Source: an uncultured Oscillospiraceae bacterium
GTDB lineage: Bacteria > Bacillota > Clostridia > Oscillospirales > Ruminococcaceae
Direction: 5' to 3'
Assembly: GCA_934466455.1 (NCBI GenBank)
Contig: CAKSLF010000004.1
Location: 1-64,000, forward strand
DNA: 64,000 nucleotides
Every line of letters starts with the position of its first letter. Position 1 is the stretch's first letter. The notes beneath the pieces are model-generated. The model saw only the letters and a program-made list of their open reading frames with translations, searched no databases and was not told the DNA's origin. The translations under genes were made by a program, and so were the position numbers. Positions 35,054 to 43,561 of the stretch are shown here, piece after piece.

Positions 35054-36229
35054 TCAGTTCTGATAAAGCTTAAAGCGTTTGTGCTCAAGGGCGCATCTTT
35101 CTACAAGAGCGTCTATGTCAAGTGCCTTTTCGGCGTCCTCTATCATCTGCAAGGTGGGGCGGGTTTTCGGGTGTTTCGGCGTAAATACCGTACAGCAGTC
35201 CTCATAAGGCAGAATAGATGTTTCAAAGGTGCCGATTTTGTTGGAAATTTCGATGATCTCCTGTTTATCCATACCGATAAGCGGGCGGAAAACCGGAACG
35301 GTCGCAACGGCGTCCGTACAGGCGATTGCCGGCATGGTCTGGCTTGCAACCTGAGCAAGGCTTTCTCCGGTTATGATTGCGCCGCATTCCTCTTTTTCCG
35401 CAAGGCGCAAGGCGACCCGCATCATAAAGCGGCGCATAATTACGGTGAAAAGCTCCTCCGGGCATTTGTTTTTTATCTCCACCTGGATTTCCGTAAAAGC
35501 GGCGGAGAAAAGGTCGATCACCCCGCAATATTCGCAAAGCTCCTGCGTAAGAGTCTGGACCTTAAGCCAAGCCCTTTCGCCGGTATATGGCGGCGACTGA
35601 AAATGAAGTGCGCAAATCTCAAGTCCCCGCTTTGCCATCATGTATCCGGCAACCGGGCTGTCTATTCCTCCGGAAATAAGAAGCAATGCTCTTCCGCTGC
35701 TGCCGACGGGCATACCCCCGGCACCGGGAAGCTGCTGTCCGTGGATATAGGCGTATTTTTCACGAATCTCCACCATTACGATGATGTCGGGGTTGTCCAC
35801 CTTTACTTTAAGATGATGGAATTTGGAGAGGAGCACCGCTCCCATCTCCCGGCTTATCTCCGGCGATTTCATGGGAAAGCTTTTATCGCTGCGCTTTGCC
35901 TCCACCTTAAAGGTCTTTACAAAAGGCAGAACATCCGCAAGATATTCCTTTGCTTTTTCGGTTATGTCATTCCAGTCCTTTTCGGCAACGCAGGCTCTTG
36001 TAAGCGCAACAATGCCAAAGACCTTTTGAAGACGGCATACCGCCTCGTCAAGGTCAATGTCCTCGCTTTGCGGCTCAATATACACGGTGGATTGCGCCTT
36101 GCGGAATTTGAATTCCCCAAGGTTTTCAAGCCGCCGCTTGCAGTTTTTAACCAGCCTGTCCTCAAAGCCGGAGCGGTTAAGCCCTTTTAATGCGATTTCG
36201 CCGCATTTTACAAGAATTATCTCTTTCAT
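35054..36229 (-). CDS. thiI: tRNA 4-thiouridine sulfurtransferase ThiI
   Basis: 391 residues: N-terminal ferredoxin-like and THUMP domains (about 1-165), then the PP-loop ATPase with SGGIDSPVAGYMMAKRG near 180. There is no C-terminal rhodanese domain, as usual in Firmicutes. It makes s4U in tRNA and may supply sulfur for thiamine. The cysteine desulfurase gene lies directly upstream, the standard pair; sulfur would be handed over from it. Confidence 0.96.
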   Translation of the reverse strand: MKEIILVKCGEIALKGLNRSGFEDRLVKNCKRRLENLGEFKFRKAQSTVYIEPQSEDIDLDEAVCRLQKVFGIVALTRACVAEKDWNDITEKAKEYLADVLPFVKTFKVEAKRSDKSFPMKSPEISREMGAVLLSKFHHLKVKVDNPDIIVMVEIREKYAYIHGQQLPGAGGMPVGSSGRALLLISGGIDSPVAGYMMAKRGLEICALHFQSPPYTGERAWLKVQTLTQELCEYCGVIDLFSAAFTEIQVEIKNKCPEELFTVIMRRFMMRVALRLAEKEECGAIITGESLAQVASQTMPAIACTDAVATVPVFRPLIGMDKQEIIEISNKIGTFETSILPYEDCCTVFTPKHPKTRPTLQMIEDAEKALDIDALVERCALEHKRFKLYQN

Positions 36230-36371
36230 ATCTGCCTCTCTTTTATATAAGTGTCGTTCTTTCGACTTTTTTGTTGCGTGGAAATTTTTTTATCCGCAGA
36301 GCGGATTTCAGCAAACAGCCGCAAAAGCCGTTTTCAAAACGGCAGTCCTTTTCGGTAAAAATTGCCTGCAA

Positions 36372-37505
36372 TTATCTGCAAAGCTCGTTCATTGCGCTTT
36401 TTATTGCCAAAATCAGCTCGTCAACATCCTCCGGCGTATTTTCCCGCCCAAAGCTTATGCGCAATGCGCTGTCAACTCTCTCCGGCGGGTAGCCCATTGC
36501 CCGGAGCACATGGCTCTTTTCTCCCTTTGCACAGGCGGAGCCGCTTGAAACAAAAATGCCCCTCTCCTCAAGATAGTGGAGCATAATCTCGCTTCTTATT
36601 CCCGGCACGGAGATGTTTGCAATGGCAGGCAAAGCGTTGGGCTTTGAGTTGAGCACGATTCCATGCTCATTTTCTATTCCCGCAAAAAGGCGGTGCTCAA
36701 GCTCCTCCATGCGGTGTTCAAACTCCGGCATTGCGGCAAAGGAAATTTCCGCCGCTTTTCCAAATGCGGCGATAAGCGGCATTGCTTCCGTTCCCGGGCG
36801 TATCTGCTTTTCCTGCTCGCCGCCAAGGCTCCTCGGAACGACCCTTGCGCCCTTTTTTATCCAAAGTGCGCCGACGCCCTTCGGCCCGCCGATTTTGTGG
36901 GCGGTAACGGTCATCATATCAACGCCGAGCTTATCCGCACGAAATGGCATTTTACAAAACGCCTGAACGGCGTCCGTATGAAAAACGACCTCGGGGTTTT
37001 TGCGTTTTGCCGCCGAACAGATTTTTGCTATCGGATTTATTGCGCCGATTTCGTTATTTACAAGCATTACGGAAACAAGCACGGTTTTTTCGTCAACGGC
37101 GGCAAAAACCGCCTCCGGCGTAATTATTCCTTCGCCGTTAGGATATACATATTCTACGCAAAAGCCGTTTTCCTCAAGATATTTTGCGGATTTCATTATC
37201 GAATCGTGCTCGTATGCGGAAACAACAACCTTGTTTCCCCGGCGTTTTTTTGCCGCCGCACCGCCTATTACCGCAAGGTTGTTTGCCTCCGTTCCGCCGG
37301 AGGTAAAATACAGCCCGGCGGGGTCTGCGCCCATCGCCGCCGCTATTGAATTGCGGGCGGCGGTCATCGTTTTTTCCGCCTCTATTCCTTTTTTGTGCAG
37401 CGAGGAGGGGTTTCCGTAATTTTCCGTCATCACGAAAAAAGCCGCCTCCGCCGCTTCTTTAAGCGTCCTTGTTGTTGCGCTGTTATCAAGATATATTTCT
37501 TTCAA
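36372..37505 (-). CDS. Cysteine desulfurase (NifS/IscS class)
   Basis: 377 residues from a TTG at 37505 with AAGGCGG 8 nt upstream; the alternative ATG 12 codons earlier overlaps the promoter region. PLP-dependent: YLDNSATTR (start), TSGGTEANNLA near 70, HTDAVQAFCKMP near 178, Schiff-base Lys in TAHKIGGPKGVGALW near 202, catalytic Cys in SSGSACAKGEKSH near 320. It provides persulfide sulfur, probably to ThiI encoded next. Operon: desulfurase, thiI, fusion gene. Confidence 0.95.
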   Translation of the reverse strand: MKEIYLDNSATTRTLKEAAEAAFFVMTENYGNPSSLHKKGIEAEKTMTAARNSIAAAMGADPAGLYFTSGGTEANNLAVIGGAAAKKRRGNKVVVSAYEHDSIMKSAKYLEENGFCVEYVYPNGEGIITPEAVFAAVDEKTVLVSVMLVNNEIGAINPIAKICSAAKRKNPEVVFHTDAVQAFCKMPFRADKLGVDMMTVTAHKIGGPKGVGALWIKKGARVVPRSLGGEQEKQIRPGTEAMPLIAAFGKAAEISFAAMPEFEHRMEELEHRLFAGIENEHGIVLNSKPNALPAIANISVPGIRSEIMLHYLEERGIFVSSGSACAKGEKSHVLRAMGYPPERVDSALRISFGRENTPEDVDELILAIKSAMNELCR

Positions 37506-37552
37506 AGAACAATTCCGCCTTCTTTGCGCATATTTCTCCATTATTAAAAGCA

Positions 37553-37581
37553 ATTATACACAATATCTTATATATTTTCAA
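37553..37581 (-). promoter_or_regulatory. Promoter of desulfurase-thiI-fusion operon
   Basis: Minus strand: TTGAAA (37581-37576), 17-nt spacer, TATAAT (37558-37553). Its position argues for the TTG start at 37505. Confidence 0.75.
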
Positions 37582-37670
37582 GTATAGTAATGTAACTTTT
37601 AATTTAATGCAAAAAAACGCTGCGGCTTTTATCTTCCGCAGCGTTGATTTTTTCGTTTTGTACCTATGTT

Positions 37671-38588
37671 TTATCTTACGGTGATATAAACGGCGTATGC
37701 CGCATAAATCGCAAGACAGGCAAGCCCCTCAAGTCTTGTGGTCTTTTTTCCGGTTCTGCAAAACACATACACAACCATGGTGGAAGCGGCAATAATAGCA
37801 ACATCTATAAGCAAGATGCCCGACGCATTGATCGGGGTTATTGCGGAGGCTGCGCCGACGATGAACATAAAGTTAAAGATGTTCGAGCCTACAACATTTC
37901 CGAGCGCAAGACCGCTGTCGCCTTTTTTTGCCGCAACAATGGAGGTAACAAGCTCCGGCAGGGAGGTTCCCATAGCAACTATGGTAAGCCCGATAAAGGT
38001 TTCGCTCATGCCGATTGCCTTTGCTATAAGCACGGCGTTATCCACAACAAGGTCGCCGCCGATCACAACCGCCGCAAGCCCTCCGATTATGCAAAGCACG
38101 CTCTTTACCGGGGACATTGTCTTAACTTCCTCCCCCTGGGTGCGGTTTTTTAATGCGGAGCGAACAAGAATTACGATGTATGTTATAATTCCGCAGAGAA
38201 GAAGGATACCCTCCGTTCTCGTAATCTTCATATCCAGCATTGCAACAAAAAGCGCAGCCGTTGCGCCAAGGCTCCACCAAATATCCCTTTTAAGAATGGA
38301 GTCCTCCGTAACCATAGGGCAGATAACTGCGGAAACGCCAACCACAACAAGCAGATTGAACATATTTGAGCCGACAACATTGCTTAACGCAATGTCGCTG
38401 TTTCCGGCAAGACCGGCGGAAATGCTTACCGCCGCCTCCGGTGCGCTTGTTCCCATCGCCGCAACGGTAAGACCGATTATTACCGAGGGGATTTTAAGCA
38501 GCTTTGCGACGGAAGAAGCACCGTCCACAAAAAAATCCGCACCCTTGACCAAAAGGACAAAGCCAAGGATCAAAAGAACATACATCAT
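37671..38588 (-). CDS. Calcium/sodium antiporter, CaCA family
   Basis: 305 residues from an ATG at 38588 (GGAGG 10 nt upstream). Ten or so membrane helices and two inverted alpha repeats: GLTVAAMGTSAPEAAVSISA with SNVVGSNMFNLL near 40-80, and GLTIVAMGTSLPELVTSIVA with LGNVVGSNIFNFM near 200-245. The acidic residue in each G-T-S-x-P-E motif binds cation. YrbG-like. The leader contains a candidate Mn-type riboswitch, so Mn or Ca export is a reasonable guess. Confidence 0.92.
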   Translation of the reverse strand: MMYVLLILGFVLLVKGADFFVDGASSVAKLLKIPSVIIGLTVAAMGTSAPEAAVSISAGLAGNSDIALSNVVGSNMFNLLVVVGVSAVICPMVTEDSILKRDIWWSLGATAALFVAMLDMKITRTEGILLLCGIITYIVILVRSALKNRTQGEEVKTMSPVKSVLCIIGGLAAVVIGGDLVVDNAVLIAKAIGMSETFIGLTIVAMGTSLPELVTSIVAAKKGDSGLALGNVVGSNIFNFMFIVGAASAITPINASGILLIDVAIIAASTMVVYVFCRTGKKTTRLEGLACLAIYAAYAVYITVR

Positions 38589-38619
38589 ATGATTTTTACC
38601 TCCGTTATTTTGCATTCTG

Positions 38620-38756
38620 CGCAAAAAAATACAAGACCTCTATTACAAAAAGCCGTAATAAAAAGTCTTGTCGCTTATTACATTGCCCGGCCTTTAGGCG
38701 TGATGACGAACAATGTAACGCAGCCGAAAAAGACTGCGCCAACTACTCCCTTTATA
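38620..38756 (-). promoter_or_regulatory. Candidate yybP-ykoY (Mn2+) riboswitch with terminator
   Basis: On the minus strand the leader begins AAAGGGAGTAG (38753-38743), then a CGCAG/CTGCG stem, a TTACATTG/CAATGTAA stem, and CAAGAC followed by TTTT. GGGAGTAG at the start and CAAGAC at the end match the P1 consensus of yybP-ykoY RNAs. CAAGAC...GTCTTG then forms a terminator with a T-run (38623-38629) before the antiporter. The internal L3 sequence is not a clear match, so this is tentative. Confidence 0.55.
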
Positions 38757-38763
38757 GGGAAGT

Positions 38764-38792
38764 ATAGTAGCACTTTTGACACGGCTTGTCAA
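38764..38792 (-). promoter_or_regulatory. Promoter of antiporter leader
   Basis: Minus strand: TTGACA (38792-38787), 17-nt spacer, TACTAT (38769-38764), just upstream of the structured leader. Confidence 0.75.
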
Positions 38793-38820
38793 GCTTTGCG
38801 CCTTTTCTGCGCTTTTTCTG

Positions 38821-38849
38821 TTGCAAAAGGTGCAGTTTTTTGATAAAAT
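38821..38849 (+). promoter_or_regulatory. Promoter of HAD hydrolase gene
   Basis: TTGCAA (38821-38826), 17-nt spacer, TAAAAT (38844-38849). Confidence 0.55.
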
Positions 38850-38891
38850 CTATTCTGGAGAATGAAACACACGGAAAGGAGTGTAGCTCAA

Positions 38892-39617
38892 ATGCCTGTT
38901 TCCTCAATTCTGTGGGATTATGACGGGACCCTTGCCGACAGCTCAAAAAAGAACATCGAGGTCACCCTTGATATTCTCCGGCATTTTATCCCCGATGTTG
39001 ACGAAAATGTTCCGGAGATACTTGCCTCCCGCACCTCGTACCATGACGCTTACGGAAGAATTTCCGACTGGAAGGAGCTTTACCGCACCTGCTATGGGCT
39101 TGACGAAGAACAAATACGGCGGGCGGGCGCAATGTGGGGCGAAGCCCAGCTGAAAAACACCCGCTGCTCCGATATTTTTCCGGGAATAGCGGAAATTCTT
39201 GCGGCGTTCTCCCATATTCCCATGGGCATATGCTCCCAAAACGGTGCGGAAATTATTCTCCGCTCCCTGCACAGCCACGGAATAGAAAAATATTTCGGCA
39301 GCATAATCGGCTATGACGATGTTCCCTTCGATGGGCAAAAGCCCGCCCCGGACGCATTTTTTGCCTGCCTTGACCGCCTTGGAATTTCCGAAAGGAACCG
39401 CCGCTTTGTGTATATCGGCGACCACAGCGTTGATGTCGCCTTCGGCAAAAACGCCGAATCGGTGCTCAAAAAGGATTTTCCGAATGCGGAGGTTATCTGC
39501 GTCGCAATCCACCACCCCGGGCTTTATTCCGAGGACGACCCCCGGTTTTTGCCGGACTTTACCGCAAACAACTCCGAAGAGCTTTTTGCCGTGCTTAAAA
39601 AGCTTGACGAAGAATAA
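38892..39617 (+). CDS. HAD-superfamily phosphatase
   Basis: 241 residues from ATG 38892 with AAAGGAG upstream. HAD motif I DYDGT with nucleophile Asp near 9, motif II CSQNG near 116 (Ser), motif III Lys in GQKPAPDAF near 152, motif IV IGDHSVDVAFGKNA near 180. A helical cap lies between motifs I and II, as in phosphoglycolate phosphatase-like members. The substrate cannot be assigned. Divergent from the antiporter leader; 53 bp before the next gene. Confidence 0.88.
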   Translation: MPVSSILWDYDGTLADSSKKNIEVTLDILRHFIPDVDENVPEILASRTSYHDAYGRISDWKELYRTCYGLDEEQIRRAGAMWGEAQLKNTRCSDIFPGIAEILAAFSHIPMGICSQNGAEIILRSLHSHGIEKYFGSIIGYDDVPFDGQKPAPDAFFACLDRLGISERNRRFVYIGDHSVDVAFGKNAESVLKKDFPNAEVICVAIHHPGLYSEDDPRFLPDFTANNSEELFAVLKKLDEE

Positions 39618-39670
39618 TTTTTTTATACAGGAAAGCCGTTACCTTTCCAAAAAAAGAAAGGAGTTTTTTT

Positions 39671-41134
39671 ATGAACCTTGATATACAAACGGCAAAGGAC
39701 AAAACAGCCTCCGCTCTCGGCTCCTCTGCGGAAAAATTTAATCCGAATACCGTTGTTTCGATTTTTAAGGACGGCAAAAATATTTTGCGTCGTTCCTTCG
39801 GAACGGCAAGGGATACCGACCGCTTTGTTATGACTCTTGAAAACCATTTTTTCCTAACGCTGATAATTCTTTTGCTTTCGGAGCAAAAAAAGCTTCGCCT
39901 TAACGATAAGCTTTCCCGCTTTGTTCCGGAATATAAGCATGGGGACGAAATTACGGTGCGCAATCTTCTTGACAGAAAAACCGGCATAAGGGATTTTTTC
40001 TACGGCGAGATTATGCGCCGCATGAACGAAACCGATAACGGGATCCTCGACGAGGAACGCCGTATTCGCGACGCAGCCGCCTCCGCAAAATTTTATTCTC
40101 TTGAGGAGGTTCTCTCCCTAATCGGCGAGCTTGACCTTGAATCAAAGCCCGGTACGGAGGAACAATGGGGCGTTGCGCATATTCCCTTTTTGCGCACGGT
40201 TTGCGAAAAAGCCGCCGGAAAAAGCCTTTGGGCTTTTGCGGAGGAAAACATCTTCCGCCCCCTTGGCATGAAAAACACCCGCCCCGGCGGCGAAAACATC
40301 GAATACACTTTGCTTTTCCGCAACGAAAAGCCGCTTTCCTTCCTGCCGGAGCAGGATAACCCGTATATTTTTACAACCGACCTTGAGGATACGGAAAAGC
40401 TGCTTTGCGGGCTTTTCGGCGGAAAAGTCCTCTCCGAAAAAAGCTTTGCCGCAGCAACCGATTTTCACCGGGTAAACGAGCGCTGGTGCTTTGAAAAAAG
40501 CGACGGATTTATCTATGCCTGCTTTGATTTTTACGGAACGGACGGCTCCGGCGTGCTTTATTGCGACCAGGGAACGGGGGTTCTTGCCGCAGTTCTTGCC
40601 GCCGAGGAGGGCAAATACATAATCGGCGAGGGCGGAAATTTTCTCTTTTTCCGCAAGGATCTGCGCCGTATTCTTGCAGAAGAATTTACATTCCCGAAAA
40701 ACACAAAAATGGTTCCTTACAACAAGCACAACTGCATGGGCGCAATGGATCTTACGGTGACGAAGGAGCAGCTTAACTTTGTTGACGACGCAAAAACCAC
40801 GATCTGCTACGCCGCCGCATATCCGCACCACAAGCTTTTTGTGGAGGAGGAATCCGGAAGAGCCGTCGGCTTGCTCGACCTTTATGTGGATAAAAAGAAG
40901 GATTGCTACGAAATAAGCATCGTTCTTATTGATAAGCGTTATCAGCACCGGGGCTTTGGAAAGGTAATGCTGCGCTTTGCGGTGGATTACCTAAAAGCGC
41001 AGGGCGCAAAACGCCTTACGATAGGTGTAAACCGTTTTAATATTCCGGCGCAAAAGCTCTATCGCAGCGTAGGCTTTACCGAGGACAATGTTTACGAGGA
41101 GGGCATTATGATGTCGCAAAAGCTTTGCGACTGA
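39671..41134 (+). CDS. Degenerate serine beta-lactamase-like/GNAT fusion
   Basis: 487 residues. Residues 1 to about 330 follow the class C beta-lactamase/esterase fold (VVSIFKDGKNILRRSFGTA; LSEQKKLRLNDKLSRFVPEY; ITVRNLLDRKTGIRDF; WAFAEENIFRPLGMKNTR). The nucleophile motif S-x-x-K is T55-L-E-N58, so the hydrolase site is dead. Residues about 345-487 are a GNAT domain with QHRGFGKVMLRFAVDYL as acetyl-CoA loop and NIPAQKLYRSVGF. Inference: the first half binds a peptide or wall fragment that the second acetylates. ATG with AAAGGAG. Confidence 0.8.
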   Translation: MNLDIQTAKDKTASALGSSAEKFNPNTVVSIFKDGKNILRRSFGTARDTDRFVMTLENHFFLTLIILLLSEQKKLRLNDKLSRFVPEYKHGDEITVRNLLDRKTGIRDFFYGEIMRRMNETDNGILDEERRIRDAAASAKFYSLEEVLSLIGELDLESKPGTEEQWGVAHIPFLRTVCEKAAGKSLWAFAEENIFRPLGMKNTRPGGENIEYTLLFRNEKPLSFLPEQDNPYIFTTDLEDTEKLLCGLFGGKVLSEKSFAAATDFHRVNERWCFEKSDGFIYACFDFYGTDGSGVLYCDQGTGVLAAVLAAEEGKYIIGEGGNFLFFRKDLRRILAEEFTFPKNTKMVPYNKHNCMGAMDLTVTKEQLNFVDDAKTTICYAAAYPHHKLFVEEESGRAVGLLDLYVDKKKDCYEISIVLIDKRYQHRGFGKVMLRFAVDYLKAQGAKRLTIGVNRFNIPAQKLYRSVGFTEDNVYEEGIMMSQKLCD

Positions 41135-41157
41135 TTCTACTGCTCTTTCAGTACAGC

Positions 41158-41194
41158 AAAAAGCCCCGTGCTCGTTTTGAGCACGGGGCTTTTT
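41158..41194. terminator. Bidirectional terminator
   Basis: AAGCCCCGTGCTC and GAGCACGGGGCTT (41161-41191) around a GTTTT loop, with A and T runs. It serves the convergent fusion gene and carboxypeptidase gene, and contains the GTGCTC word. Confidence 0.9.
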
Positions 41195-41200
41195 TATGTT

Positions 41201-42058
41201 TTATCTTCCGATTTCCTCAAGGTATTCCTCAAGGCAAAGACCGTTTTCCATAATATATTTTGCTGCGTCAACGCCGACATAGCGGTAGTGCCACGGCTCG
41301 TAGGTAATTCCGGTTATATCCTGCTTATCCTCTGGATAGCGCAGAATAAAGCCGTATTCGGCGCAGTGCTCATACATCCATGCAAAGGAATCAAACTTGT
41401 CGTAATCGTGTTCAAGGTCGGAATAATATCCCCAGTAGTCCGATGAAACAAGATCCATGGAAAGCCCTGTATGGTGCTCGCTTGTTCCGGGCGGCGCAAC
41501 CCATTTTGCGGCTTCCGTTTCTGCGTCCTTTTGGCTGTATCCCAAATTCAAAAATTTGTTTATCTGACGCTGATAAAGCTCTGCGGATTTTTCAACCGTG
41601 CGGTATGCGGAACAAAGCTGCATATTATAGCCTGCTTCCTTTGCCGCCGCTAAAAGGTCAATTGCGTGCTCCGCCGCTTTTTCGTCAAGCTTGTATTTTC
41701 CCTGAACCGTAACAAGATTTACAGTGTAATCATCGGGAATATAGTGGGTCGGATTTACAAGTATAAGCTCGTCATAGCCCTCATTTTCTTTCTCTTCAGG
41801 GTGTCCTGAAGAGAAAGCTCCGCTTTCGCTTTGAGCACTGCTTTGAGCACCGCTTTGTTCTCCGCTTTCCTCTGCGGAGGAGCTTTTGCCGCTTTCCGGG
41901 TATTCGTATTCGCTTTCGCCCTCGTTGTAATTCGGCGTAAGCACTATATCGTGCTCATCGGGAAGGCTGTTTCCGCCCGGCTCCGCTTTTGAGCATCCGC
42001 CAAGGCAAAATACAAAAGCCGCCGCCAAAAACAGGGCGGCAAATTTAATCCTTGTCAT
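41201..42058 (-). CDS. VanY-type D-Ala-D-Ala carboxypeptidase lipoprotein
   Basis: 285 residues from ATG 42058, overlapping the rsmE stop by 4 bp. Lipobox LGGC (Cys22), a Ser/Glu-rich linker at about 45-90, then a peptidase M15B domain: SAYRTVEKSAELYQRQI near 150, zinc ligands in PGTSEHHTGLSMDL near 190-203 and EPWHYRYVG near 255. It trims the terminal D-Ala from wall stem peptides on the cell surface. Vancomycin-resistance neighbours are absent, so ordinary wall remodelling is likely. Confidence 0.92.
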   Translation of the reverse strand: MTRIKFAALFLAAAFVFCLGGCSKAEPGGNSLPDEHDIVLTPNYNEGESEYEYPESGKSSSAEESGEQSGAQSSAQSESGAFSSGHPEEKENEGYDELILVNPTHYIPDDYTVNLVTVQGKYKLDEKAAEHAIDLLAAAKEAGYNMQLCSAYRTVEKSAELYQRQINKFLNLGYSQKDAETEAAKWVAPPGTSEHHTGLSMDLVSSDYWGYYSDLEHDYDKFDSFAWMYEHCAEYGFILRYPEDKQDITGITYEPWHYRYVGVDAAKYIMENGLCLEEYLEEIGR

Positions 42059-42789
42059 AAAATCTCCATTTCTCCGGCGGCATACATAATCGCCGCAAGG
42101 GCGGCGACGGGCGCAGTTTCGCACCGCAAGATCCTTGGACCGAGAGAGGCGGACAAAAGCCCGTTTTCCTCGGCAAAAGCGGCTTCCTCATCGGAAAATC
42201 CGCCCTCTGCTCCCACCATTACCGCAATATCTCCGCCGGTATATTTCTCCATGTATTTGCGCAAGGGAAGGCTTGCGTGCTCAAAAAAGAATATAGGCAA
42301 GCCTGCGGTGCTCATTTCCTTAACGGCATTTTTGAAGGTGAGCACGCCGCCCACCTCCGGAATGATTCCTCTGCCGCTTTGTTTTGCCGCCTCCGCCGCA
42401 ATTTTACAAAGCCGCTCCCGCTTTTTTGCCGCCGTTTTTTCGTCCGGGCGGGAAATACACCGGGATGTAAGCACAGGCACGATTCTGTAAACGCCAAGCT
42501 CCACGGCTTTTTGCACTATGTATTCCATTTTATCCGCTTTCGGCAACGCCTGATAAAGCGTAACCCTCGTTTTCGGCTCGGTTTCGGAGGCTCTGCGTTC
42601 TTTAACATCAAGAACAACGCTTTCCGGGCAAAGAGAAGCAACGGCGCAAACCGCCTCCGTTCCCTTTCCGTCGCAAAGTATAAGCTCCTCTCCCTGCTTC
42701 ATCCTAAGAGAAAGAGCAATGTGTCTTGCGTCGCCGCCCTCTATAACAATCGGGTCGCCGGCAAGGGATTCCACAAAAAATCTGGGCAA
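42055..42789 (-). CDS. rsmE: 16S rRNA m3U1498 methyltransferase RsmE
   Basis: 244 residues, SPOUT fold. N-terminal PUA-like part begins MPRFFVE with HIALSLRMKQGEEL; the knot region carries KADKMEYIVQKAVELGV, EAAKQSGR near 135, GAEGGFSDEE near 192 and LGPRILRCETA near 215, the AdoMet-binding tail. It overlaps the carboxypeptidase start (4 bp) and follows the next gene by 14 bp, forming a three-gene operon. Confidence 0.95.
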   Translation of the reverse strand: MPRFFVESLAGDPIVIEGGDARHIALSLRMKQGEELILCDGKGTEAVCAVASLCPESVVLDVKERRASETEPKTRVTLYQALPKADKMEYIVQKAVELGVYRIVPVLTSRCISRPDEKTAAKKRERLCKIAAEAAKQSGRGIIPEVGGVLTFKNAVKEMSTAGLPIFFFEHASLPLRKYMEKYTGGDIAVMVGAEGGFSDEEAAFAEENGLLSASLGPRILRCETAPVAALAAIMYAAGEMEIL

Positions 42790-42803
42790 TTTTTTCCCTC
42801 CTT

Positions 42804-43382
42804 TTAATATTCCGCAAGCTCAAGCCCGCCGAAAAAGCGGCTTCCAAGAGGGTTTACGGCGGTAAAGTCCGTGGGATAAAAGCTTCCGAAGTGGGGTCTT
42901 TCTCCGTCGCAAAGCTTAAAGAAATTGCCCATCATCTTATGCCCCGGAGCAAGGTAATGCGCTCCGAAAAACTTTTCCGCCGTTTCAAGCGGCATGGAAA
43001 AACAGCTGCACCAATAAACGCCCTGTTCGTCCTCGCCGGAATATATGCGCACGGCTACATTCTTTGAAATATCCTGTTCCGTGCCGTTTTCCTCGTCAAT
43101 AAACTTGCATACAAGTGCGCCGCTTCTGTTTGTGGAAAACCAAAAATAACGCTTTGCGCCGTCCTCCTCCGGATAAAAAGCAAGGGCTGCGCCAACAATG
43201 CTTTTTTCCTCCGGCTCCGCCTCAAAGGCAAGCATCTGTATATGCAAAAAGTCGTTTGATATACAAAGCCTCGCCTGGGCATAGGGCTTATAGTCCGCTT
43301 TTTCAAGGGGATAATTTATAATTTTCGCCGCCGGAAGAGAATTCCAAAGCGGTTCGCCTGTAATCATACTTATGGGAAACAT
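42804..43382 (-). CDS. CBM9-like domain protein
   Basis: 192 residues with no signal peptide. The closing segment GHKMMGNFFKLCDGERPHFGSFYP and GSRFFGGLELAEY resembles the carbohydrate-binding family 9-like group, and the beta-rich middle (RLCISNDFLHIQMLAFEAEP; RYFWFSTNRSGALVCKF) agrees. No catalytic residues are seen. Function in the rsmE operon is unclear; ligand unknown. Confidence 0.6.
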   Translation of the reverse strand: MFPISMITGEPLWNSLPAAKIINYPLEKADYKPYAQARLCISNDFLHIQMLAFEAEPEEKSIVGAALAFYPEEDGAKRYFWFSTNRSGALVCKFIDEENGTEQDISKNVAVRIYSGEDEQGVYWCSCFSMPLETAEKFFGAHYLAPGHKMMGNFFKLCDGERPHFGSFYPTDFTAVNPLGSRFFGGLELAEY

Positions 43383-43561
43383 TTTTTTGCGCTTCCTCCC
43401 TTTTTATCTTTATGCTATTCTATCCTATTTTACAACGAAATTCGTTACAAATCAATGAATTATTGTTCCCCGGCGTATTATATCGGCAATTTATCTTTGA
43501 CATTGCCTGCGAATTATTATAATATTAGTGCATAAAGTAATTTTTTTCGGAGGAAAACGCC

